Part shown: one piece after another, positions 1-7,524 of the stretch
How the letters are laid out: the number at the start of each line of letters is the position of its first letter
Numbering within the stretch: position 1 is the stretch's first letter
Virus record (IMG/VR): IMGVR_UViG_3300025671_000319
Coordinates: 1 to 30,798 of that record
Direction: 5' to 3' (one strand)
DNA: 30,798 nucleotides
Source of the DNA: a virus
Program-made: the position numbers and the translations under genes
The notes under the pieces: model-generated
What the model was told of the DNA's origin: nothing
What the model saw: only the letters and a program-made list of their open reading frames with translations
Database searches by the model: none

Positions 1-12
1 TATTTTAAGGAG

Positions 13-198
13 ATGACTGATAATGATGTCAGAAAAAGAATCTATGAGGAGCAAAAAAATCAGATAGAACAAGATATGGCTCCATTTGGATTTGTTTCCG
101 ATGGATTAAGTGATCCAGGAGGATTTACTGATAGTGAGGGAGATAGATGGTTTACTGACGAATATGGGGATAAAAGTTACATGTGGGAATATCATTAA
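13..198 (+). CDS. Small acidic hypothetical protein (61 aa), possibly 5'-truncated
   Basis: I do not recognise this protein. It is short and acidic, with a charged N-terminal helix-like part followed by a Gly/Asp/Trp/Tyr-rich tail (GFTDSEGDRWFTDEYGDKSY). The start is uncertain. An AAGGAG motif abuts the ATG at 13 with no spacer, which is too close for a good ribosome site, and the frame stays open to the window edge, so the gene may begin upstream. The next in-frame ATG is at 76. Its TAA overlaps the ATG of the next gene (TAATG), so the two are translationally coupled. In T4-like cyanophages this spot lies between terminase gp17 and sheath gp18. Confidence 0.55.
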   Translation: MTDNDVRKRIYEEQKNQIEQDMAPFGFVSDGLSDPGGFTDSEGDRWFTDEYGDKSYMWEYH

Positions 199-428
199 TG
201 GATTTTGATGATCAAATTAAATTAGGACATTTATTACTCAATGAAAGAAAGTGTAGATCTTGTGGATTTACAAAAAATTTAATAGATGGTTTTTATAGAA
301 CTAAAAAAGATAGAGCATCTGCAATGTCATCATATTCGTACGAATGTAAAGAATGTACAATAAAAAGAATACAACAAACAAGAAAAAGAGTTCCATGTAG
401 ATGTGAATGGGAATATCCTGACTGGTAG
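198..428 (+). CDS. Small zinc-ribbon-like protein (76 aa)
   Basis: This 76-residue basic protein has two CxxC knuckles, CRSC near residues 18-21 and CKEC near residues 50-53. About 28 residues separate them, with aromatic and basic residues between (GFYRTKKDR). A third Cys pair sits near the C terminus (CRCEW). The C-G-x-x-K...F-Y-x...CKEC pattern resembles the zinc-binding module found at the N terminus of HNH and endonuclease VII-like proteins, but no HNH catalytic residues are present. A stand-alone zinc-binding nucleic-acid protein is the best inference. I chose the ATG at 198, which overlaps the upstream stop, over an in-frame ATG at 183 inside the previous gene. Confidence 0.6.
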   Translation: MDFDDQIKLGHLLLNERKCRSCGFTKNLIDGFYRTKKDRASAMSSYSYECKECTIKRIQQTRKRVPCRCEWEYPDW

Positions 429-469
429 TATTGTTCACGCATCGTTTCCCCATTGAAAAAAGACAAATC

Positions 470-477
470 AATAAATA
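470..477 (+). promoter_or_regulatory. T4-type late promoter (AATAAATA) before gp18
   Basis: AATAAATA differs by one base from the T4 late -10 TATAAATA recognised by gp55. It lies 36 bases before the gp18 start, in the only sizeable gap of this region (429-513). No other structure was seen in that gap. Confidence 0.55.
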
Positions 478-513
478 TTATTAGAACAAATTTGGATTGC
501 GAGGGTAATCAAG

Positions 514-2925
514 ATGCCATTAAATTTAGCATCTCCTGGGATTGTAGTAAAGGAAGTTGATTTAACTATTGGAAGAGTTACTCCTTCTTCAGCTAGAATC
601 GGAGCTATTGTAGCACCTTTTGCAAAGGGACCAGTAGACGTACCAATACTGGTAGAGAACGAGAATGGTTTACTTAAGAATTTTGGGCAACCATATGCCA
701 CAGATAAGCACTATGAGAACTGGTTAGTTGCTTCTTCTTATCTCTCTTATGGCGGATCACTTAGAGTTGTAAGAGCAAACGACTCCCAATTAAAAAATGC
801 TTTTATAGGAACTGCATCAAGCGTTAAGATTGATAGTTTAGACAACTACAATTCTTTAGGGTATGATGAAAATACTTTAAGTAATGTTGTTTTTGCTGCC
901 AGAAACCCCGGTACTTGGGCAAACGGGGCAAGAGTTGCAATTATTGACTCAAAAGCAGATCAAATTCTGACAGGAATTAATACATCTGGAGTTGTTAACT
1001 TTGTTGCTGCTATCTCTAACAGAAGTGGTACTTTAGTTGGCAGTGCTACAACAATCGGCATTTCGACCGCATCGGTAACATTGGGGCAAATTGTAAGATG
1101 TGATGTTGCTGGAGTTGTTGCTGCAGGCACTACAGTTACTTCAATTGCAGTGGGAGATGTAGTTGGTATTTCAACTGCATCACTATCTTCTGTTGATATT
1201 ACTACTACGTTTGACTTCGGTTCCAACTCAGTAGTCAGCGATCCACTGGTTGTTGGATATGGAGTCACACAGGCAATATCTTCCACTCTTCCTGGTCCTG
1301 GTACAACTAGCACTCTTGATGGTCACTTAAAGGGTATTATTACTGAAATTGGCGCATCTTCTGTAGGCGTAAAAGTTCTTTCTCATGTATCCTCAGCAGG
1401 AACTGTAACGGACGTAGATTATCAACCATCCGGAGTTTATGCATTTGCTGGATCGGGAGACGTTTCAATTACTAAAAATAATGAAATAACTTCTTATGGT
1501 TCTACTTCTTACACCGCAAGACAAGATTGGTTCGATCAACAAACAGTTGGTTTAACCACCACATCAAGTGTTAATTGGAATACTCTTGCACCAAGACCTG
1601 GAACTTCTGCCTATGCAGCAGCAAGAAATTCAAGATTTGATGAAGTTCACGTTGTTGTTATTGACTCTCTTGGAACTATCAGTGGAAATGCAGGAACTAT
1701 TCTTGAGAAGCATTTAAGTCTTTCGAAGGCAAAAGATGCAGAGTTCTCTGTAGGAAGTCCATCTTACTGGAGAAGTTTTCTTGCAAATAACTCAGAATAT
1801 GTCTTTGGTTTAGGTTCTCCCGCAAACACTGTAGAGACAGGTTATAGTTCTAATTTTGCACTTGTCTCGAATGGTGGTTGGGATAGAGATGCAGAAGGTA
1901 CTATTTTTAATGCTGCAGGTTCTTCAACTGATGACCTAACAGGAGGAACAAATTATGGAGGAAAAACTGACTTAACTAAATCTGGTGCTCTGACAGCAAG
2001 TATTGGAGAACTTTCCGATGGTTATGACTTGTTTGAGTCTACAGATAACTATAAAGCAGACTTCTTGCTTATGGGATCTGCCTCCAAGGCTAAGGTAGAT
2101 ACTCAGGCACTTGCAAATAAAGTTATTTCTGTCGCTGAACTGAGAAAGGATGCTGTTGCTTTTGTATCTCCAAGTAGAGATTCTATCATGAGCGACACCA
2201 CAACACAAGGTGATACAACAGTTTATAGTGCATCAGATATTACTAATAAATTAATTGAATTCTATGCTTCCGTGTCTTCATCTTCTTATGCGATATTTGA
2301 TAGTGGTTATAAGTACATGTATGATCGCTTCTCAAATACTTTCAGATATGTTCCGCTAAATGGAGATATTGCAGGTATTTGTGCTCGTACTGATATTAAT
2401 AACTTCCCTTGGTATTCTCCAGCAGGAACATCAAGAGGTTCTATCTTAAACGCGGTAAAACTTGCGTACAATCCAACAAAAGCACAAAGAGATCGTCTGT
2501 ATTCAAATAGAATCAACCCAGTTGTATTCTCTCCTGGTGCAGGTATTGTTCTCTTTGGAGATAAAACTGGACTTGCTAAGGCATCGGCATTTGACCGCAT
2601 TAACGTCCGTCGCTTGTTCATCTATCTTGAGAATGCTATTTCTGCTGCTGCGAAAGATCAACTCTTTGAGTTCAACGATGAAATTACAAGAACAAACTTT
2701 GTAAATGTTGTTGAACCATTCTTACGTGATGTTCAGTCAAATAGAGGTATTCAAGATTATGTTGTTATTTGCGATGAAACAAATAACACTGCTGCGGTGA
2801 TAGATAATAATGAGTTTGTGGCAGATATCTTTATCAAACCCGCAAGATCAATTAACTTCATTGGTCTGACCTTTGTTGCCACCAAGACTGGTGTTGATTT
2901 TGAAGAAGTAATCGGTAACTTTTAA
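514..2925 (+). CDS. gp18: Contractile tail sheath protein gp18
   Basis: This is the contractile sheath subunit that surrounds the tail tube and drives injection. The N terminus (PGIVVKEVDLT, then GAIVAPFAKGPVDVP) and the C terminus (RSINFIGLTFVATKTGVDFEEVIG) are typical of myovirus sheath proteins. So is the sequence NPVVFSPGAGIVLFGDKT followed by INVRRLFIYLENAI. At 803 residues it is longer than T4 gp18 (659). The extra length probably lies in the exposed middle part, where residues about 170-230 are low-complexity Ala/Val/Thr/Ser and contain GISTAS twice. It is followed 22 bases later by the tail tube gene, the standard T4-like order. Confidence 0.96.
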   Translation: MPLNLASPGIVVKEVDLTIGRVTPSSARIGAIVAPFAKGPVDVPILVENENGLLKNFGQPYATDKHYENWLVASSYLSYGGSLRVVRANDSQLKNAFIGTASSVKIDSLDNYNSLGYDENTLSNVVFAARNPGTWANGARVAIIDSKADQILTGINTSGVVNFVAAISNRSGTLVGSATTIGISTASVTLGQIVRCDVAGVVAAGTTVTSIAVGDVVGISTASLSSVDITTTFDFGSNSVVSDPLVVGYGVTQAISSTLPGPGTTSTLDGHLKGIITEIGASSVGVKVLSHVSSAGTVTDVDYQPSGVYAFAGSGDVSITKNNEITSYGSTSYTARQDWFDQQTVGLTTTSSVNWNTLAPRPGTSAYAAARNSRFDEVHVVVIDSLGTISGNAGTILEKHLSLSKAKDAEFSVGSPSYWRSFLANNSEYVFGLGSPANTVETGYSSNFALVSNGGWDRDAEGTIFNAAGSSTDDLTGGTNYGGKTDLTKSGALTASIGELSDGYDLFESTDNYKADFLLMGSASKAKVDTQALANKVISVAELRKDAVAFVSPSRDSIMSDTTTQGDTTVYSASDITNKLIEFYASVSSSSYAIFDSGYKYMYDRFSNTFRYVPLNGDIAGICARTDINNFPWYSPAGTSRGSILNAVKLAYNPTKAQRDRLYSNRINPVVFSPGAGIVLFGDKTGLAKASAFDRINVRRLFIYLENAISAAAKDQLFEFNDEITRTNFVNVVEPFLRDVQSNRGIQDYVVICDETNNTAAVIDNNEFVADIFIKPARSINFIGLTFVATKTGVDFEEVIGNF

Positions 2926-2947
2926 TTAACTTAGAGGCTCTAAAAAA

Positions 2948-3538
2948 ATGGCAACCAGAAACCAAATTAATAACATTCCCTTGAGGAAAATTACCGACTT
3001 CAAGAGTAAGTTGTCGGGCGGTGGTACAAGAAGTAATCTTTTTGAAGTTGAACTTGCTTTTCCAACAGCAGTTGGTATTGATGCGGTAACCTTAGATAAG
3101 ACAAGATTTCTTGTAAAATCAGCAGCACTTCCTGCTTCAAATATCACACCATTGGAAGTAGCATTTAGAGGAAGAACTCTAAAACTTGCTGGCGATAGAA
3201 CATTTGAAACATGGACAATTACTGTCATTAATGATGTCGATTTCTCTATTCGTTCATCATTTGAAAAATGGGCAAACTACATCAATCGTTTGTCTGATAG
3301 CACTGGATCTACCGATCCTGCAACATATCAGGCAGATGCTTTTGTCCATCAGTTAAATCGTGATGGAACTATTTTGAGATCATATCATTTCTATGATATT
3401 TTCCCAACAAATATTTCAACAATCAATCTCTCTTACGATAGCGAAGCAATTGAAGAATTTACTGTTGAGATGCAAATTCACTGGTGGGAAGCAATTAAGG
3501 GAACTTCTCCGGCAGCTGGCGGAGAAGATATCAACTAA
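2948..3538 (+). CDS. gp19: Tail tube protein gp19
   Basis: This is the tail tube subunit, which stacks in hexameric rings inside the sheath. It has 196 residues against 163 in T4. The family pattern is seen in SNLFEVELAFP near residues 29-39, in FLVKSAALPASNITPLEVAFRGR, and in the late FYDIFPTNISTINLSYDSEAIEEFTVEMQ part, where the final strand ends with the usual W. It lies directly after the sheath and before the portal gene. It was placed by this signature and by gene order. Confidence 0.95.
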   Translation: MATRNQINNIPLRKITDFKSKLSGGGTRSNLFEVELAFPTAVGIDAVTLDKTRFLVKSAALPASNITPLEVAFRGRTLKLAGDRTFETWTITVINDVDFSIRSSFEKWANYINRLSDSTGSTDPATYQADAFVHQLNRDGTILRSYHFYDIFPTNISTINLSYDSEAIEEFTVEMQIHWWEAIKGTSPAAGGEDIN

Positions 3539-3541
3539 ATA
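3535..3541 (+). promoter_or_regulatory. Possible late promoter (CTAAATA) on the gp19 stop
   Basis: CTAAATA contains the gp19 stop codon TAA (3536-3538) and precedes the gp20 start by 27 bases. It is a weak variant of TATAAATA. I call it because the same stop-embedded motif recurs elsewhere in the window. Confidence 0.3.
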
Positions 3542-3568
3542 GTACACGGTCACAAGTAAGTTTATAAA

Positions 3569-5206
3569 ATGGCGAAACTTTTTGGTTTTTCGATTGATGA
3601 TAAAGAGAAAAAATCTAGTTCTATAGTATCCCCCGTTCCTCAAACTAATGAGGACGGGGTTGATCATTATATACAATCCGGATTTTATGGTCAGTATGTA
3701 GATATTGAAGGTGTCTATAGAACTGAGTACGATTTAATTCGTCGTTACCGGGAAATGGCACTGCATCCAGAATGCGATGGTGCAATTGAAGATGTTATTA
3801 ATGAGGCAATTGTTAGTGATTTGTATGATTCTCCTGTGGAAATAGAACTTACCAATGTAAATGCTGGAGATAAATTAAAGCAAATAATTAGAGAGGAATT
3901 TAAGTCTATCAAAGAGATGATGGATTTTGATAGAAAGTCGCACGAAATTTTTAGAAATTGGTATGTTGATGGGAGATTATTTTATCTAAAAGTCATTGAC
4001 ATTAAAAAACCTCATGAAGGAATCAAAGAATTAAGATACATTGATCCTATGAGGATGAAGCATGTTCGTCAAGAAGTTAAAGAGAATGGAGATAATACTT
4101 TAAATGGAAATTTCTCTGATGGCAGTATTCCCATAAATCATTCAAAGATAGAAGAATATTACGTTTATTCTCCTGCTCCTGCCCATAACGTTGGTTATAT
4201 GGGAGCAAAGTCTAAAGGTACAGTTAAAATTGCAAAAGATTCTATTACATATTGCACCTCTGGATTAGTAGATAGAAACAAAGGAACGGTTCTTTCATAT
4301 CTTCACAAAGCAATTAAAGCTCTCAATCAACTTCGTATGATTGAAGATTCTCTTGTTATTTACAGATTATCAAGAGCACCAGAACGTAGAATTTTCTACA
4401 TTGACGTTGGCAATCTTCCTAAGGTAAAGGCAGAACAATACCTCAAAGAGGTTATGTCACGTTATAGAAATAAATTAGTTTATAACGCACAAACTGGTGA
4501 AGTTCGTGATGATCGTAAATTTATGTCAATGCTCGAAGATTTTTGGCTTCCAAGAAGAGAGGGCGGAAGAGGTACTGAAATTACCACTCTTCCTGGTGGA
4601 CAAAATCTTGGCGAACTTGCCGATATTGAGTATTTCCAAAAGAAATTATACAGAGCTTTGGGAGTTCCAGAGTCAAGAATTGCTGCCAATGAGGGATTCA
4701 ATCTTGGTCGCTCTTCAGAAATTTTAAGAGATGAATTAAAGTTCTCAAAATTTGTTGGACGTTTAAGAAAAAGATTTTCTCAGATGTTTAATGATATGCT
4801 GAGAACTCAATTACTGCTTAAAAATATAGTAACCCCAGATGATTGGGAAATCATGGAAGATCATATTCAATATGACTTCTTGTATGATAACCATTTCTCA
4901 GAATTAAAAGAGTCTGAACTTCTTTCTGAAAGATTAAACTTAGTTACGACTATTGAACCATATATTGGAAAATATTTTTCAACAGAATACGTTCGTAAGA
5001 AAATTTTACGACAAACGGATTCTGAAATTATTGAAATTGATTATCAAATTGATGATGAGATTCAAAAAGGAATACTTCCTGATCCAAATGCCCCAACGGA
5101 TGAAATGGGTAATCCAATTCCTCAAGATAGTGAACAACAAAACTTGGGAGATGTTCCAATGGAACCGGAAATTGACGCAAGTTCGACTCAGGCACCAGAA
5201 ATATAA
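3569..5206 (+). CDS. gp20: Portal vertex protein gp20
   Basis: This is the dodecameric portal through which DNA is packaged and to which the tail attaches. It has 545 residues (T4: 524). Recognisable conserved parts are YRTEYDLIRRYREMALHPE with CDGAIEDVINEAIV (residues about 51-90) and the segment LVIYRLSRAPERRIFYIDVG. After these come YRNKLVYNAQTGEVRDDRKF, the motif LPRREGGRGTEITTLPGG, and LGVPESRI with GFNLGRSSEI. This is the gp20 region widely used as a marker for cyanomyoviruses. The acidic Pro/Gln-rich tail is variable in the family. It sits after gp19 and ahead of the head-core genes, as in T4. Confidence 0.97.
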   Translation: MAKLFGFSIDDKEKKSSSIVSPVPQTNEDGVDHYIQSGFYGQYVDIEGVYRTEYDLIRRYREMALHPECDGAIEDVINEAIVSDLYDSPVEIELTNVNAGDKLKQIIREEFKSIKEMMDFDRKSHEIFRNWYVDGRLFYLKVIDIKKPHEGIKELRYIDPMRMKHVRQEVKENGDNTLNGNFSDGSIPINHSKIEEYYVYSPAPAHNVGYMGAKSKGTVKIAKDSITYCTSGLVDRNKGTVLSYLHKAIKALNQLRMIEDSLVIYRLSRAPERRIFYIDVGNLPKVKAEQYLKEVMSRYRNKLVYNAQTGEVRDDRKFMSMLEDFWLPRREGGRGTEITTLPGGQNLGELADIEYFQKKLYRALGVPESRIAANEGFNLGRSSEILRDELKFSKFVGRLRKRFSQMFNDMLRTQLLLKNIVTPDDWEIMEDHIQYDFLYDNHFSELKESELLSERLNLVTTIEPYIGKYFSTEYVRKKILRQTDSEIIEIDYQIDDEIQKGILPDPNAPTDEMGNPIPQDSEQQNLGDVPMEPEIDASSTQAPEI

Positions 5207-5217
5207 TAGCAACAAAA

Positions 5218-5225
5218 TATAAATA
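5218..5225 (+). promoter_or_regulatory. Consensus late promoter (TATAAATA)
   Basis: This is an exact match to the T4 late -10 TATAAATA, 12 bases after the gp20 stop and 23 bases before the next ATG. It likely drives the head-core genes in late infection through gp55. Confidence 0.75.
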
Positions 5226-5247
5226 ACTTTATACTGACAAAAATTTA

Positions 5248-5415
5248 ATGGAAGAGCTTATCGATTTGATTGCAACGGATGAATCTCCATCTGTTGTTAC
5301 TGACCAGATTAAAAATTTATTATACGCAAAAGCAGCAGAAAAAATTGAAAGTCAAAAGTCTTCGGTTGCTGCATCATTATTTGCAGACTCTGAAGCAACA
5401 CACGAGGAGGAATAA
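5248..5415 (+). CDS. gp67: gp67-like prohead core protein (55 aa)
   Basis: This 55-residue acidic helical protein begins MEELIDLIATDE and ends EATHEEE. It sits between the portal and the prohead protease, exactly where T4 encodes the prohead core protein gp67, which starts in a similar way (MEGLIEAI). It contains an Ala/Lys/Glu-rich helix (LLYAKAAEKIES) and a short acidic tail. T4 gp67 is 80 residues, so this is a compact version. The assignment rests on position, composition and the N-terminal pattern rather than on strong identity. Its TAA overlaps the next ATG (TAATG), and GAGGAGG just upstream serves as that gene's ribosome site. Confidence 0.7.
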   Translation: MEELIDLIATDESPSVVTDQIKNLLYAKAAEKIESQKSSVAASLFADSEATHEEE

Positions 5416-5687
5416 TGGGAAGAATTTTATTAAAGGGAACAGAAATTCAAGTTCCAAATACAGTTGGTGCTGGATCTAGTTTTAGTGAAGCTACTGTCGT
5501 TCGCTTGGCAAATCCAAGTACAACTGATTATGTAATTACAGTATCTGAAACGAATGCTGGTCCCACGATTGGAACTTTTACTATGTTAGCCAATACGACA
5601 GAATTGTTAGAAAAGCAACCATCGCATACTGTTCATGTTAATACCGGAACAGATGTCTTAGGAACAAAAGTAGGATTCACAGGATAA
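5415..5687 (+). CDS. Hypothetical beta-rich protein (90 aa) in the head-core cluster
   Basis: I do not recognise this protein. It is rich in Thr, Val and Gly, with alternating hydrophobic residues that suggest a small beta-sandwich (for example RLANPSTTDYVITVSE and GTFTMLANTTELLEKQPS). It has no signal peptide, membrane segment or Cys. It is coupled to the gp67-like gene by a TAATG overlap, precedes gp21 by 4 bases, and shares the late promoter at 5218. This argues for a structural or head-decoration role. T4 has gp68 here, but that is a helical core protein and the composition does not match. Confidence 0.65.
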   Translation: MGRILLKGTEIQVPNTVGAGSSFSEATVVRLANPSTTDYVITVSETNAGPTIGTFTMLANTTELLEKQPSHTVHVNTGTDVLGTKVGFTG

Positions 5688-5691
5688 TCAA

Positions 5692-6345
5692 ATGAAACTC
5701 ATCACAGAAGAAGTATCAAACGTAAAAATTATTACCGAAGGCAAGGGTGCCAGTAAGAAATTATACATTGAGGGTGTTTTCCTTCAAGGTGATCTCAAAA
5801 ACCGTAACGGTAGAATGTATCCAATGGAGACACTTTCCCGTGAGGTAAATCGTTATTGCGAAACCTTTGTAAATAAGGGACGTGCTCTGGGAGAACTTGG
5901 TCATCCCGATGGACCCACCGTAAATCTGGATCGTGTTTCTCACAAAATTACTTCACTCGTTCGAGAGGGAACTAATTTTAGAGGTAAGGCACAAATTCTT
6001 AATACTCCTATGGGTAAGATTGCATCTTCCCTTTTGGATGAAGGTGTAATGCTCGGAGTTTCTTCTCGTGGTGTTGGATCTTTGAGAGAAGATCATCGCA
6101 GTGGTTGTAAAGTTGTCGGCGAAGATTTCCAATTGGCAACTGCTGCCGACATTGTTGCAGATCCTTCTGCTCCAGATGCTTTTGTTAATGGAATTATGGA
6201 AGGAAAAGAATGGGTTTGGGAAGGCGGTATTCTTCGCGAACAACTTGCAGAAAGAACTCAGAAGAGAATTAATACTCTCGTAGGTCAAAGACAACTTGAA
6301 GAGCATAAATTGGAATTATTCAAACAATTCCTCTTAGATTTGTAA
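5692..6345 (+). CDS. gp21: Prohead core protease gp21
   Basis: This serine protease of the prohead core cleaves scaffold and capsid proteins during head maturation, usually after LxE or IxE. It has 217 residues (T4: 212). The family signatures are present: NRNGRMYP near residue 38, the His motif LGELGHPDGP (His71), and the Ser motif LGVSSRGVGS (Ser124/Ser125). An acidic ADIVADPSAPDAFVNGIMEG segment follows. It sits between the gp67-like gene and the scaffold gene as in T4. Likely substrates in this window are gp22, gp23 and perhaps the internal-protein candidate at 10202. Confidence 0.95.
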   Translation: MKLITEEVSNVKIITEGKGASKKLYIEGVFLQGDLKNRNGRMYPMETLSREVNRYCETFVNKGRALGELGHPDGPTVNLDRVSHKITSLVREGTNFRGKAQILNTPMGKIASSLLDEGVMLGVSSRGVGSLREDHRSGCKVVGEDFQLATAADIVADPSAPDAFVNGIMEGKEWVWEGGILREQLAERTQKRINTLVGQRQLEEHKLELFKQFLLDL

Positions 6346-6347
6346 TT

Positions 6348-6355
6348 TATAAATA
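6348..6355 (+). promoter_or_regulatory. Consensus late promoter (TATAAATA) before gp22
   Basis: This is an exact TATAAATA three bases after the gp21 stop and 32 bases before the gp22 start. A second overlapping ATAAATA follows. Scaffold and capsid are needed in large amounts, which fits a dedicated late promoter. Confidence 0.75.
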
Positions 6356-6387
6356 AATATAGATTAATACAATAAATCTAAAGAAAA

Positions 6388-7476
6388 ATGTCCGTTGGTA
6401 GCAATTTACAAGAAATGGAAAACGTAGTAACCAAAGGGGCAGCACCTGCCGAACAAATTAAATCTGATGCTTCCAGAGTTTCTACTCCTGGTCAAGCTCA
6501 GGTTGAAGATTTGGGTGGTCCTACTCCAGAAAATTATAGATCTGATGATGATTCAGCTAAATTGAGAGATCCCGCAAAAACTGTTGCTCAGGTTAAGGAT
6601 GTAGTTAATGCTAAGGCTGTAGCTGCAGAATCTGCTGAGGAAGAAGAGGGAGAATTTGTTTCTGAAGAGGAAACTACCGAAGAGGAATATGTTTCCGAAG
6701 AAGAAACTACCGAAGAGGAAGTTGTTGAAGAGGAAGTAGAAGAAGAATTTAATATCGATGAAGATGTTGAGGCACTTCTTCAAGGAGAAGAGCTTTCTGA
6801 AGAGTTCCAAGAAAAAGCAAAAATTATTTTCGAATCTGCAATTCGTTCTAAAGTTGCAGAAGTTAAGGAACAACTTCAAGATGCATACGAAGATGCACTT
6901 GTAGAAGAAATTAATACTATTAAAGAAAGTCTTGTAGAGCGTGTTGATTCTTATCTTGAGTATGTTGCTGATGAATGGATTTCTGACAATCAACTCGCAG
7001 TTGAGCACGGTCTTAAGACTGAAATGACAGAATCATTCCTGGTAGGAATGAAGCAACTTTTTGAAGATCATTATGTAACAATCCCTGAAGAAAAATATGA
7101 TGTAATCGAGAGCATGGTAGATAAACTTGATGAAATGGAAGGAAAACTCAACGAGCAAATTCAAAGAAATGTTGCTCTAAATCAAAGATTAGCAGAGTCA
7201 GTTGCTGATGTAATTTTTGCAGATGTCGCTGAGGGTCTTGCACTTTCTCAGAAGGACAAACTCGCTTCTCTTGCTGAAAATGTTGAGTTTGATAGTGAAC
7301 AGAGCTATCGTGAGAAACTGGTAACCTTGAGAGAATCATATTTTCCAACAAATACCAGTGCTCAAAGAAACTCTAGTGAAAATTTATCAGAAGAAACTGA
7401 TTACTCGATTGAGGATTCAGTAAGTAGCACCATGGGTGCATATCTCAATACTCTTCATAGAGTTTCCAAAAAGTGA
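6388..7476 (+). CDS. gp22: Prohead scaffolding core protein gp22
   Basis: This is the main scaffold of the prohead core, later digested by gp21. It is 362 residues (T4: 269) and mostly predicted helix. The longer N-terminal half carries a very acidic low-complexity block near residues 80-120 with repeated SEEETTEEE units. The C-terminal half (from about residue 125) has the gp22-like order of Glu/Ala-rich coiled segments, including LVERVDSYLEYVADEWISDN and LAESVADVIFADVAEGLALS with KDKLASLAENVEF. It lies directly between the protease and the major capsid gene. Several LxE sites could be gp21 targets. Confidence 0.93.
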   Translation: MSVGSNLQEMENVVTKGAAPAEQIKSDASRVSTPGQAQVEDLGGPTPENYRSDDDSAKLRDPAKTVAQVKDVVNAKAVAAESAEEEEGEFVSEEETTEEEYVSEEETTEEEVVEEEVEEEFNIDEDVEALLQGEELSEEFQEKAKIIFESAIRSKVAEVKEQLQDAYEDALVEEINTIKESLVERVDSYLEYVADEWISDNQLAVEHGLKTEMTESFLVGMKQLFEDHYVTIPEEKYDVIESMVDKLDEMEGKLNEQIQRNVALNQRLAESVADVIFADVAEGLALSQKDKLASLAENVEFDSEQSYREKLVTLRESYFPTNTSAQRNSSENLSEETDYSIEDSVSSTMGAYLNTLHRVSKK

Positions 7477-7524
7477 TTTATAGATCATAGTCAAACTTAC
7501 ACAATTTTAACGAGGTAAAAAAAA

